Positions 24,344-36,704 of a stretch of 64,000 nt of DNA are shown one piece after another. Origin of the DNA: Ceratothoa steindachneri (lineage: Eukaryota; Arthropoda; Malacostraca; Isopoda; Cymothoidae); assembly GCA_963969495.1 (NCBI GenBank), contig OZ018338.1, positions 45,763,206-45,827,205 of the forward strand, in the 5' to 3' direction. The translations under genes were made by a program, and so were the position numbers. Positions within the stretch are counted from its first letter, which is position 1. Each line of letters begins with the position of its first letter. The notes under the pieces were generated by a model. That model made no database searches, had not been told where the DNA came from, and was given only the letters and a program-made list of their open reading frames with translations.

Positions 24344-24681
24344 AAGAAAGAGAAATTGGACGCGAATGAGCAATGAGACAAGAAACAGGAGTTTTTTAGA
24401 GGTTAGAGAAAGGGACATTAGAAGAAGACTATCAAAGAGAGCAGAGGGCGGCACAATAAAGGCAATCCTTTACCAAGAAGACAGAGATAACGCCAGGGGA
24501 AAAAAGTTTCAAATTTCTGGCGTTAACTCTGTCTTCTTGGTAAAGGATTGCCTTCATTGGGCCGCCCTCTGCTCTCTTTGATTCTTGTCTTCTTCTAATG
24601 TCCAATTCTCTTACCTCTAAAAAAACTCCTGTTTCTTGTCTCATTGTTCATTCGCGTCCAATTTCTCTTTCTTGTACTATA
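24338..24681. repeat. Long near-perfect inverted repeat (hairpin)
   Basis: Arms of about 158 bp (24339-24497 and about 24520-24678) are reverse complements with only scattered differences; the loop is about 20 bp and A/T-rich. The ends read ATAGTACAAG and CTTGTACTAT, so the symmetry reaches into the flanking AT. The interior pairs ACGCGAATGAGCAATGAGAC with its inverse at 24635-24658. The ORFs that overlap this block on both strands are mirror images of each other and are not genes. It could be a foldback element or an inverted duplication. Confidence 0.9.
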
Positions 24682-24816
24682 TTTTTATATAGTCTGCAAT
24701 GCAATGTTTCTGCATCTTTCTTTCTATCTTCAAAATTGTTCTGAAAGGCAGAAAATAAATATGGCGAAAGCCCTGTGGTGGTTGTTATCACCCGCAGAAC
24801 TTGCATTTGTTCCTTC

Positions 24817-24822
<6 letters not shown>

Positions 24823-24880
<58 letters not shown>

Positions 24881-24893
24881 GTGTGTGTGTGTC
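24823..24893. repeat. (TA)n then (GT)n microsatellite
   Basis: TA dinucleotides to about 24879 are followed directly by a short GT run (24881-24892). Confidence 0.95.
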
Positions 24894-24969
24894 TGTGTTT
24901 GCGGGCTAAATTTGATTCATGTTCTCCTGAATAGAAAATAGTCAAAATTTAGTTGAGAAAAGGTTAGGT

Positions 24970-25560
24970 GATTAAACATCAGAGTGAGTAACGGAAATTG
25001 TTGGAAGATTATTCTCATTGTGAAAAGGAACAACTTTTCTACTATAAAGCGACGCATCGCTGAAAAGTCTCCACAAGCTAGCATCCAAAGGCAAATAATT
25101 TTCTTCTTAGCAAAAATTGCGAGCTAAAATTTGATTTTTATTATAAAAGAGAGCAAGCATTTTGTTACTCAAATTAATGAGACTACATAATGTTTCCGAT
25201 GCAATTGAAAAAAAAATATCGATTTCTTCCCTCTTGTTGAGTGTTCATTAAATTGCGTTCTTCAACAAGGTAATGAAAATTTCAATACTCAAGCATAATT
25301 TTAAATTAACTAGACTACAACGTCTGTCGAAAGAGCTAAATCTATGTTATGTCATGACATAGGCTTTGCAGCATTTATGAGAGAGAAGAACCCACCATTT
25401 ATATTTACCGATAATATGATCTATCGGCAAGCAATATTTGGGGAACATTTCGAACATCAACTCGAAACCGTCTTGCGTATGACGCATATAAGATTTTCAG
25501 CTTTGTAAAGGGAGATCCACTAAACACGCGGCTCTTTCTGAATTGAATGAAAGTTCACAT
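24970..25560 (-). repeat. Dispersed repeat family R1, copy 1
   Basis: Read in reverse, 25200-25545 matches 43555-43890 over more than 300 bp with moderate divergence (shared blocks include TGTTTAGTGGATCTC, GATCATAT and TATGTCATGACATAACAT). Its left part (about 24990-25110) also matches 45885-46010 in the same direction (TATAAAGCGA.GCATCG). No coding motif. The three copies suggest an old interspersed element of unknown class. Confidence 0.7.
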
Positions 25561-28239
25561 TAACTTAACTTTAATTGTTTTGGCTAATCACAATTATCTT
25601 CTTTCGATAAGTTCATACTTTTTTTGCGTTTCTATGAATGTATTGAACAAAGAATTGCAATAGAATATTAGTAAACTAATTTCATCTAGTGAAATAGCTT
25701 CGTTTCCAAAGTTAGCTTGTCTCCTTGAAAGAGTGTGAGGAACTCCTTTTTAGCTGCATCAAGATCCAGTTATGGGTAGTCATAATAAACTCATAATGTG
25801 ATTCTCTGATTACTTTCCTTAGGTGAATTTGCATAGAGTCAGTGCGAGCGTAAATTCCTCCAAATGGGAAATGCTGAAACATTGGCAGAGGAAACTACGC
25901 TCAAATAATGAAGCACAAATTGAAATTTACAACAAAACATCTATAATTTGGCGATTTAAGGCCTGCAAAAGATTAAAAAATTGCACATAAGGAAATACTA
26001 AACTGCTGCTGCCGTTTTAAAAAATATATTTTTGCAAACAAGGAAGTTTTCACACAAATAAACTTTTCAAAAGGTGCAGAAATCGTTTGAACCCCGAAAA
26101 CAATATATAAATTATTTAGCATCAAAGAGCCTTTTTTCTCGAACTTAAAGCACAATAGCAACGAGGTCGCGTCATGCAAGGAAGCTAGTAAGGCGAAATC
26201 TGTAAAGAAAATAGTGAGCGGCGACGAAATCACATTAGTGGAAGATATATGCATTGTCGCGCGGCCCTCTGCTCGTATTGAGGCCGGAAGGGTGCATATA
26301 TTTGGTCACTGAGAGCGGAAGGGCGTGTCAGTCTACTAGATTTCAGTTGCGATGGAAAGGAGAAGGCGTAAGAAGATTAAAAAAGTGGAGGATTTAAAGG
26401 AGCCGCAAATGGCGACTCGAGAGAGAGTTAAAGGTTCTTTGGGGAACTGGGGTCAGGAGATCGTGCTGCTCTTCCAACTTTCAGTGTTAGAGTAGAGGCA
26501 TTAAACCACTTCACTATTCTCTTCTTTTGTGGGGCTTTGAAAATTAAACACCATTTCTAAACATGTGAAAAAAAATTTAAATACTTTTGTTCCCTAATTA
26601 GATATTGTAGAAATTTCGATGGCATTATTTTCTTATTTATTCAGTTAAATTTTTTTAATTTCATTATTTTGTTAATTTTCTTTTATTTTTTAATGTTAAT
26701 TTTTTACCTATTTTACCTAATTTTTGGCTTGCCGGACTGCATTTCCAGGAAAATGTAATCAATCGACTATTTTGAATGTTTTCGCGGTTTTTTTGATTGT
26801 GTAGAATTTGAGATAAAAATCTAAAAAGCTTTGTATAGCACGGGCGACAATTTACAAGAATTATTTTCTTTTTCTTCACTTTCAAGTCAAGGGAGTGATA
26901 TCATTGTTCCTAAATATATTTTGAGGTTTAATCAAAAATGTCTACCGACAACTGAATAAAACCTATACTACTTTCATTTACTTAAATGCAAGATTAAGAA
27001 AGGTAGATAAAAGGAAACAAAAGTGTGAATAATATAAATAAAATTAAAGTTAATGTGATGAGCAGAAGTTAAAGTAAATACCAAGCAAGGAGAAAGCCCT
27101 AATTCGCTGCCTAAGACCTAAGCACATATAGGACCGAGCGACGCTGGAATAATTGAAAGCCTTTTAATTTCTTGTTAATTATTGATAGAGGTCGATAGCC
27201 GAGAGACGGCAATGACGCCTTCCATTTAGGGAATAAAGGACTTCAAAATGAACTTGCAGACAGGGTATTATTTTACGAAAATATCTCTCCTACTCCGAAA
27301 TACCATTAAAGCGAAAGATTAGAAAGCTAATTATTCATTAACGCTTGGATTTCCTGAGGAAATAATAGTTTAATGGGATCAGAAGAGGTTTTATATTGAC
27401 ACATAGTAGATTTGTTAAGCGCTTTGGATATGTCTTTTGGTGCTATCTGTAAGGAAGTAGAAATGTGAGACTTCGTTTCGAGCCTCTGCAGAGTCTCGAT
27501 TTGGAGGTTGTACTTCACTGGAGCAGAGGTTCAATTGTTCGTCTTCAAGAAGGATCATGAACGCGTCTTCTGGCCCCGTCCATTTGCCTTCTCCATTCCT
27601 AGCGCCGATCCGCTGAAGGATATTCACTCGAGGGCCGCGTCCGCTGGCCTTCTCCCTTCTTAGAGTTGACCCCATTAAAGATAAAATAACTATTTGCTTT
27701 AATCTCACGATAATCGACACACTTACCGACATTTGTAATATTCCATTTAAAAGCTGATTAACGAGTAATTAACGTTCCCCGATTGCTCATTAATCTTTAT
27801 TTTGTCAGAGTTGTCCTTTAATCACATCACCTATATTTCCCGTATGTATATATATGTTAACTAGTGACTCATTAAAAATGATATTTTTGGTTTTCATTCT
27901 TTAAATATACCTTGAAACTGCAACTTGGTAAACTCAGTTAAACGCTATCGGCCCCTGTATTAAATCGCACTCTTATACCTTTTAACTGATGGATTACTTT
28001 TACGAAGTGAATGTACTTGTACGTAGCAAGGACGTGTACGTACATTAGAGGATATATGCATGCATAACTGTATATATACATATTTCCTTGGTCTTTATCT
28101 TTGTCCTCCCAACCAATAAATACATATGTATATATATGTATATATGGATAAAACCACAGTAATAGGAATAATTTTATATGCAAACAAGTGAGATACAGAA
28201 GTTAATTAACGTACAAACACACAAATGAGTGAACTTTTG
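25561..28239. other. unassigned AT-rich spacer
   Basis: No gene supported. Short frames (25973-26254, 26664-26885, 27327-27732, 27938-28183) carry no recognised motifs. A somewhat GC-richer patch lies at about 27540-27670. Confidence 0.4.
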
Positions 28240-28400
28240 AAAATTTCCGGTGAAGTTCAGAAAATTTATTTTTAGAAACCTTCTATAACTATATTTTAAC
28301 AACGTAATATTTTGAAAGGAGGGAAATTTAGTTTAGAGTTCCTTTTTAAAATTATTTTAATTTGCAAAGTTCAGAAAATTTATAAAAATTTAATCCTTGT
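28240..28400 (-). repeat. Dispersed A/T repeat family R2, copy 1
   Basis: In reverse orientation this matches 60760-60920: both have AAAGGAACTCTAAACTAAAT, AATATTTTG/CAAAATAT and repeated AAATTTTCTGAACTTC strings. The same TCTGAACTTC motif recurs in 53190-53540. Non-coding. Confidence 0.7.
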
Positions 28401-28839
28401 AGCGAAGCGCAAGCTCCTCCCTTAGGGGGAGTAGCAAAGCCATTGACTGGTTATGATATAAACTTGAATTTTTATGGAATGATATGAATAATACTATGGT
28501 ATCCTCAAATAAAAAATACTTTAATATCTCCCATTAATTAGGATTATTTTTGTTTCTATCCCAAAGTCATGATAGTCGCCTCAAGCCCTGGTGTAAACAC
28601 TTTGGGAAGGAAGTGATCCTCCTGTATCATTCCTTCTATCATTTGAATTTTATTACATGGCGAGTGGAACTTAAACGACTATGTTGCATGTCCATGATAT
28701 ATGCAAGGAAGTATGCCAGATATTTTATATTCATTTGTCCAAGGCAAACATTTTTGAACAGCCTGCAGATATTCATAAATACTATAATTACTTCTAAGAC
28801 CTGACTCTTCAGGTAGCTGATTGTCGTAGTTTAGCCGAG

Positions 28840-28842
<3 letters not shown>

Positions 28843-28898
<56 letters not shown>
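28843..28898. repeat. (AT)n microsatellite
   Basis: About 56 bp of AT dinucleotides. Confidence 0.95.
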
Positions 28899-28902
<4 letters not shown>

Positions 28903-30263
28903 TGATATATATTTATTTGTTTTATTAATTTTTAATAAACCAAATAACTTTAAATTGAGGCGTAGGTTCGTGTCTCGGTGATCGCTTGAGGATCGGGCTC
29001 TGAGAGTGCTAATCTTTATTTTTATTATAGTGAATGAATAAACTGGGTTTCTTTCTTGACTTTATCAAATATTGCCACTTCAACTCGTTCAGGGATAATT
29101 AAAACACTGCATTTACTAAAGAAAAATAGACTTTACTGAACATAACCCATCTCTCTAAATAACATACAATAAATACAGATCTAATACACTTAAAAAATGA
29201 AAATGGGATTACTGGGTGAGCTCTCGCAGCTCGCTTTGAGATAAAATTTTACGAGGGAAACAATTTTAAAGTTAATAGCTTTGTCCTTAGTCAGACATAC
29301 AATAAACTTATTTTTGTGCATGGGGACATAAATAACAGGATTATTCTTTACTTACATAAGTTAATGGAGATTAATACCCGATTCCAGTTAGAATATCTTC
29401 GGGGATTTTTGTTCCTGAGAGGCGTAGCTCGAGGAGTTTGCAGTTTGCTTCCCAAGATGGCGTTACTCCGGCCTAAAGGTGGATAAGTGACGTCACACGG
29501 AATTTCGAGTTGGCGTAAAAGAATAAATAAAAAACGCCGATGAGGCGGGTTGGTTCTCGTACGTTTATGACCTTGAAAAGGTATCCTTCAGAAAAGATGA
29601 GATATGTTTATATTCTTTTCTAGTGATTTGTGTCTCGCTTATATAAATTCAATTTTGGATGAGAAATCTATCTAGTTTAGAGTTGTCAAACTCAGATAAA
29701 ATAAGATTTGGAGTTCTCAATCTGTGTCGGTTAAAACTCACTAATCTTGGGGCTCGAACGGCGCCAAGCTTCCTTGGTACAATCTGGTATTGTACAAGGA
29801 CTGCAAATTCTTCTTAACTTGCAATAACTTTGTACCGGTGATTTTTGAGTCTTCTTGTCGAACTCGAAAAATCTTCTGTCAACCGGTGACTTTTTTGTCT
29901 CTTCGGTGGGAACAAACAAAAAGCCCGGTTTACACGGGTCATCCTGTTATATACCCAAATTACTCCTGCTGAGTGGGTGGGGAGGTGGATGGGGGTAGGG
30001 CAGGCCCACAAGGTGGGACCTCAGGTTGGTCTCCCGCACTTTTGAGTCTTGTGGCTCAGAGGGGGTAATACGAGATCGGCAGTTTGCACTTTTGAATGGG
30101 TTGTTTGTAAATGCCACCCTCGAAGGGCCTGCCTTTTTGAGCTGAGGTCAGAAATCAGTCTCGTATCATTTACCCTTTTGCCCGTTCTCCTATGTTACCG
30201 GAGAACATCGAAGGGGCAAAGCTAAACCCAGATGTCTTTAGTTATTATTTCCTTAGACTCGAT
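28899..30263. other. unassigned spacer, partly GC-richer
   Basis: No domain recognised in any frame. The section 29400-30200 is GC-richer and could be an LTR or other element remnant, but no ends or duplications were found. Confidence 0.35.
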
Positions 30264-30270
30264 ACATATA

Positions 30271-30317
<47 letters not shown>
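30264..30317. repeat. (TA)n microsatellite
   Basis: TA dinucleotides with one GT interruption near 30276. Confidence 0.95.
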
Positions 30318-30320
<3 letters not shown>

Positions 30321-31147
30321 AAACTATTATTATACTTCTACAATGATATCATGCTGTGGTTATTCCATTTTTTATTTATATGTTGTCATTAGAGACAAAT
30401 AAGCCTCCAGTTCTTTTAATCTTCCAGGTTTCTAAAAAAGGATAATTAAATCGTTGGACTGGTAGTGGAATCATGCTTTCCAATAAACATTTTATAATAA
30501 ACTTGCTAGTATGACAGCCATACCTTCACTCCCAGCCTTTATTAGATAGTTAGTAGCTTTACATATTCCCTCCTCTCTGCCATTTCTCTTTTTTATGGGC
30601 TTCATTGATAATTATTGCCATCATATAGTTCTTGATTGAATTCTTCAACTCTTAGGCTCATCTTTCCTCTCTGATTTTTATTCCATAATCATATATAGGG
30701 TATCCATTTACTGTTAGCCATTTGCTTCATCTGGTTTACTAGTTTTGTTTAATAGGTATGTATTATGTTTTATATTTGATTTGAGATTTTTTAGCAACCT
30801 GGTTTATTTCTGTATGTTATATCCTTTCTCTAATTCATTTTAATTTTTCTCATTTTGTCTAATCCTTTTTCGTAGTTTTACTTATTTTTCTGTGGCATTC
30901 ATTATCATATTGTTATTATCTTATTTTTAAATAGAATATGTTATAGATAATTTAATTTGGAAGGCATTAATTTCACTTTGGGCTTCAAGTTTCATTCTAT
31001 TTGTCCTCTTGCCACTATTTTGAATTAGATTTTTTTCCCTTGAGAAATGCATGATTGCTATGTGTTGAATGTAGTGAGAATCAATATGTCCTTTATGACT
31101 TTTAGTCGCGGAAGAGCATAGCCGCGGTTGACTCTATATCACACTTT
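30318..31147. other. unassigned T-rich spacer
   Basis: T-rich on the + strand with no motif seen. Confidence 0.4.
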
Positions 31148-31179
31148 GTGAATCGGTCGGTCTCATCTGCTTTTTATTG

Positions 31180-31420
31180 TTTTGGTAATAACATTGTAAC
31201 TATTAAGCCGATTCTAACGAAATTTGAAAGCTTTATATTTTTTACATTCCTTTCGAATGATGTAATTGGCAAGGTCTTCCCCAAGGTTGCCGGGGATCTT
31301 GGGGGGGGGGGCAATAAGATCATAACTGTTCAGCCGATTCTTACGAAATTTGTAACCCTTATGTTGTTTTACCTTCCCTTTTCGAATAATATAATTGCGA
31401 AGCTCCTTCCAGGGTTAGTC
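31180..31420. repeat. Two diverged tandem units of about 126 bp
   Basis: A block centred on GCCGATTCTAACGAAATTTG (31206) recurs 126 bp later as GCCGATTCTTACGAAATTTG, with similar sequence on both sides (TTTCGAATGAT / TTTCGAATAAT; AATTGGCAAGG / AATTGCGAAGC). The 164-codon frame 31148-31642 covers both units and its hydrophobic protein repeats accordingly; it has no known domain and is probably not a gene. Confidence 0.7.
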
Positions 31421-33059
31421 CAGGAATTATTGAAAGTTTTTAAGGTCGTAAGGTCATATATCAGAATAGGTGAGAGCACGCGAATTTTGTTCAGCAGACC
31501 TTGTTTTCTTTTGCGATTATGTTATCGCCTTCATTTTTTAGGTCCATTTAGTCCCATCTCTGGAATATCCTGTTTGCACTCTTACGTAGACAGTTATTTA
31601 TGTAAAGGTTTGCTTCTTTTGTCTATTCCCATCGCCTACTGAAAATTTTCTATTTTGTTTATTTCTCTTTTTTTATAATGAATTCCACCTTATTCATCTT
31701 GAATGATCGGATTTCTTGTGTATATCCTCGATTTTTAGCTCTGTGAGAATTTGTTAGTGCATATGTAGAATGATCTCCCGCCTATTATATGCGTCGCTTC
31801 TACCTTTAATAGAGAGTATGCGACCCTTCTTTTAAAGTGAATAGTTCCTTCTCGTTCTCATCTAACTTCACTGAGTCCAATGAGGTTCCATTTGGTGTTC
31901 CATCCACTTAGGTTCTTCTTCTATGTAGTTCGAGGAGCTGTTGTAATTAGAGAATTTTCGAATTTTGGATATGGCCAGATATAATCGCCCTAGCCACTTC
32001 TGTAAACTGGGACATAATTAGCACTTTCTGATCCCACGCTCAACTATTACTTGACATGCTCGAGGCTCGTTTGCCTTCTGGGAATGATGTCCATTTTGAC
32101 CTGTGAGTGATTTGGACCACGGTCTAAAGTGCAAATGGGAGAACACTATCAAAATTATGGTCATTTGCTACACTGTACCTCCGATCCATCATTATGAAGC
32201 AGGCATGGTATCTGCAAATGTATCGTTTTTTAATAAATCACTTTATAGGAAAATAATATTTATTAACGATACTACCTTCAGTCATACAATTAGTGAAACA
32301 CAAATAACCATGCTTATATAATACCACAATCGGATCTGTATCATCAATATGGAGGCGTGAATTTGAATTCATTATGAATATATAATTTAGATCAGATTTT
32401 GGATAAAGGAGCTACCTTTAAATTGATCATCCGTATAATAAAATCGGAAAATTCTTTATTTCTTGTGGATTCTTTGATCTTCTTTTACAAAACTTGTTAC
32501 AAGTGCACATTATTTGTGAATGAGGGAAATCTTTTACATGATTAGAATTTTTCATGCGATTAAAACTACTTGAGGTCACGCTGGCTGGCATAGCAGCATC
32601 TTGGGATCATAGTACCTTTTTTTCCATAGATCTGTTTTCCTTCCTATAACGAGGAGCAGTTAACAGATTTCTATGGGATTGGATACACATCCGCTTCATT
32701 AGGAATATTTGAGGATGGCTAAGAGGTATTTATAGTTGGTTCGATTCGGAGAAGAAACATGGTTTAATAGTTTAGGTAAAAAGAAAATGGAATAGATAGA
32801 CAATGCTTATTAGTGTCTAGGTCTTTTATTATCGGCCAGTACAATTTTGATCTCAATATTTATCTCTCAATAGTTAGAGAAACCCTCTCTCATCTTTCTG
32901 AATTTTTTTAATTTTGTGTAATTTCTTTTCAAATATTAGCATGCGTTTGAAGATCACTTCTGTATCTTGTTTTTCGTCTACTTCCATCTGTTCCATCTAT
33001 TCTCTTGGAATCTTGCCGCATGACCTGCTCAGCTTCACTTCAGGCTTCCTATAGCCTCC
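31421..33059. other. unassigned spacer
   Basis: No coding or structural signal recognised. Confidence 0.4.
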
Positions 33060-33960
33060 AGTAGATCATGAAGTTTGGTTTTCTACGTATCCAAGTGGCA
33101 GAATTTCTGTCACGTCAGGTTATCAAAAGGCATTCATCGGCTCTTGGTGTTGATCTAAGTTTTAATGTGAGTTTATGGCTCAGGTTTCAGGTTTCTGCTC
33201 CATTGGTCAAAGTTGGGATTATGCATTTGCTGTATACTTTTTTCAGGTAATAGTGTTTTTGGTTCACACATTTTAAAGAATGTGAAGGTTTTCTTTCCAT
33301 TGCTTCTGAAGAATACGTTCATTAGCTATTGGTGTTGTTCTAAGTATTTTTGTAAGTTCTGGTGTTAGGTTCCAAGTTTCTACTTTTTAGGCCAAAGATT
33401 GGGATTAGGCCTTTTATTTTCAGGCACTGGTGCATTTTGTACCCACACTTTGAAGAAACTGCAGGTTTTCTACAATTGTTTCCAAAGAATACGTTCATCG
33501 GCTCTTTGTGTTTTTCTAAGTTTTACTGTAAGTTTTTCAGCCAGGTTCCAAGTTTTTGCTCTTTTGATCAAAGTTGGGATTATGCATTAGTTTATCCTTT
33601 TTTCAGTCACTAGAACATTTTGTACACACATTTTTAAGAATGTGCAGGTTTTCTTTTCTTGCAATTCTGCATTTTGTACACACATTTTGAAGAAGATGCA
33701 GGTTTTCTATAATTACTTCTGAAAATACTTTCATCGGCTCTTGGTGTTGTTCTAAGATTTTATGTAAGTTTTGAGGGTCAAGTTTCAAGTTTCTGCTCTT
33801 CTGGTCAAAGTTGAGATTATGCATTAGTTATATACTTTTCTTTTCTGGAACTAGTGCATTTTGTACCCACATGTGGAAGAAGCTGCAGGTTTGCTACAAT
33901 TGCTTCTGAAGAATATGTTCATCGGCTCTTGGTGTTGTTCCAAGTTTCTTCACATTAGAG
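33060..33960. repeat. Satellite-like tandem array, ~176-188-bp unit
   Basis: A marker string of the type TTCATCGGCTCTTGGTGTTG recurs at about 33133, 33317, 33493, 33729 and 33917. Spacings are 186, 176, 236 and 188 bp. The long third interval holds an extra partial copy of about 55 bp (CATTTTGTACACACATTTT near 33611 and again near 33668). Other unit-wide strings repeat in step: CAAAGTTGGGATTATGCAT, and GCAGGTTTTCTACAATT. Units have diverged by substitutions. The short ORFs inside are repeat products and not genes. Confidence 0.9.
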
Positions 33961-35501
33961 ATAAATAACGATGCTTCTAACAACTCTTCTAATTTCGATT
34001 AGATAAAACGATTAGAGATTTGTGTATAACGAAAATACACTAAAACTCATCCTAATCTTCTCCATACAGCCTTTTTAAATTGAGTTTAAACCTGGGGTAA
34101 ACAACCCTGCTAAACCATTTAGACAGGTGCTTAGTACAACTGTCTATATTAGAAATAATCCGCCATAGGTTATTTAGTTGGTCAATAAAGGCGTCGAAAA
34201 GAGGGTGGGGTACTTAAAAAGGTACAAAAGATGCCCGAGTAAGAGTACTAGTTTTTCTTAGAGCACTGAGAGCGGGAGGGCGAGCCTTTCTTCCTGTTTT
34301 CTGTAAGAATAAAAACACTAACTACCCTTGATATATAACATACTCCCTTGCGGGGAGCCGGCGGTTAACGTTGGTATGTATTTTGAGGATTCCAGTAAAT
34401 ATAAGAGAAGTCCGTAAAAATGAAAGAAGCAGATTTGAAAATTTGAAAACTTTCATCAGAAAGCAAAGAATTTATCTTGTCAATGTAAAAAGTATTTAAT
34501 ATCCCAAACCTATCCCTTTTTACAGGTATATAAACCAATATATCCGTTCTTTTTGGATCTTCCTATTAAATTAAAAAAACATATGGGAAATAAAGAACTT
34601 GGAGCAAATTATTTGCTATTGGATAAACTTTAATTTTTCAAGATGTTTCAAAATAACTGAAAAAATAACTACACTTAAATGATCATGATAAGAAGGGAAA
34701 TTAATATGATAGCATATTTCTAATCTATCAAAATTATTAAGCTAACAGCAGACAAAATGACTATCAGATCCAAACTACAAAATCTGTCACTAAGGATTAG
34801 TCAATTCAATTATGAAATTTCTTTTTAAATCGGTTTAAAGATAAATTAAGAATCATTTTTGCAACGTGGAATAATATAATAATTATTTCATCAGTGAAAA
34901 GAGAATAATGTTCCAGGGACGGTAAAAAAAAATCATTAAACTATAACCAATTTAATGGAATAAAAATGACTTTTCTAATTTAATTTGTTTAATTTTGTCT
35001 TCCGCTTGCCAAATTTTCAGGGTTCAGAACTTCATTCTGAGTTCATTTTTCCGATATTTTTTGTTTGGTTCAGGTTATCCAATCTTTTTTTAAATTTCAC
35101 CAGTAATGCAGTTTTTCCGCTAATTCCAAATATATATTTGTTTTTTGGAGAAATTATCAGTTTACCCCAAAAAATTGAGAACAAGCCTAAAACCCAAAAG
35201 ATTATAAATGTCTTAAAATGAAAATGATACCAGCAACATGCGATTTGAAATCAAGTTGACTGTCAAAGAAAACACCTATTTTTAATCGTTGTCAGAGAAC
35301 GCAATCGAGGAGCCACCTAGATTGAAAGAGGGTGTAGATTTCTATAGCAAGTGACGTCTGCTGAGCTGCCTATTAATAGAACCTCAGTTTGTGCAAGTTA
35401 TCAATAGCCATTCAGTATTCGTGTCATAAGTGGAGAAAAGATATTGACAGTAACAGCAAAAGAGCTTGGGGAAGAGGTGATAAATATTTGCGTATCAACA
35501 T
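33961..35501. other. unassigned AT-rich spacer
   Basis: No motif recognised; the 78-codon frame at 34985-35221 looks like chance. Confidence 0.4.
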
Positions 35502-36417
35502 TGTGGAGGTATTCCCCTAGAATAATATTATTTCCCCATATCATAAGATATTAGTTCGGAGGAGGAAGCAAGCCGTTACTCTTCCCCCCTCTCCCTTCCG
35601 ATCTCACCCTTTTTGAACTCGTCGCCAGGTCCCCGCGAAATTCCCACCGAAGCATGACGCTAAAATTGGGGCTACCTCCCGGCCGTCTCAATCTTCCCTG
35701 CACCCCACCTCGGGTCGGGAGATTACTTTGTTTGATTCGAGGTGAGCCGCTTTATGGCTTCCGCCACTGGTCGCCGTCTAGCCCTCAAGGGTTCGCTCGG
35801 ATTGTAAAGGCTGATAACGAACGTTAGAGAAGGTCTCAATCTCTCTCTTTGTTTTAGAGAACTCCGGGTATATATGCACCCGCTCCAAGATTACAGACAG
35901 ATTTGGTTAGAGGAGACTTCTCCGAAATGATTGCAATTCAACGAAGCTCTCTCTCGAAAAGTTGAGTTACGGTCGCAAGCCACAGAAGAGTTGGACATGA
36001 CACCCGTATCTTCAGGTCAGGAAGAAGAGTCTCGTTAGGCAACGTCAGCCTTTCTCATCCGCCTTCGGATCAAGTTCTTCTGGTGACCTCTTAAGGACAA
36101 GAGGCCTGTTATCTCGCTCAAGCCGAGTTTAAAGAAGTTATTCACTCCCCTCCCCCAACCTTTGAAGTTCGTTCGTTGACCACCTAAAGTCTCGTTAGGC
36201 AAGAGGCCCGCATCTCGCAAAACACAAGCTAAGCAAGTTTGTAGCTACCACCCGTGAGTAATCAAGGTCATCAAGACCTCCCCCAACTTTGCCCCACCTT
36301 ACTCTCGAGTCTCAAAGGAACTAAATCACTCACTACCCTAAATCTCCCATTATAACCATTCAATAACCCAAGTTATCTAATTAGTATTCAGAGCTTAAGT
36401 CCGTCTTATTTATATAC

Positions 36418-36475
<58 letters not shown>

Positions 36476-36525
36476 ATATTTATTGTTGTGTCTTTTATTT
36501 AGTGTGTATTAAAAATCTATTTTTG
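35502..36525 (+). repeat. 5' LTR (LTR1)
   Basis: Begins TGTGGAGG and aligns with LTR2 from base 1 through at least 36080. A TATA element (GGGTATATATGC) lies near 35867 and is conserved in LTR2 (near 38899). A 50-bp (TA)n tract (36421-36472) sits in its 3' part. The 3' end is not certain: TTTTGTCA near 36526 is a candidate, but no primer-binding site was recognised after it. Confidence 0.75.
36419..36472. repeat. (TA)n microsatellite within LTR1
   Basis: About 54 bp of TA dinucleotides near the 3' end of LTR1. Confidence 0.95.
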
Positions 36526-36704
36526 TCACGACCTCTACCTCAAGGAGGTCAAAAGAATCATCCTCCCTCCCCCAAACACAAGTTTGGGTTCAACCGAAGC
36601 CCATCTAAGAGCAACAAAGGCTTCATAGAAGTGCAGACGCCGAGCAAGTACAGGTCATATTCACCGCGAGAGAAAAAAACGTAAAGCCCCCGTTACTCCG
36701 CTCC

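Noticed and set aside
24185..24644. ORFs of 70-103 codons on both strands around 24.2-24.6 kb with Arg/Glu-rich, similar proteins
   Set aside because: They are mirror translations of the arms of one inverted repeat and of the AT tract; the only real coding trace is the PLE endonuclease to the left of 24297.
33362..33613. Overlapping ORFs with similar phenylalanine-rich proteins as a small gene family
   Set aside because: They are translations of the satellite-like units and share the repeat period.
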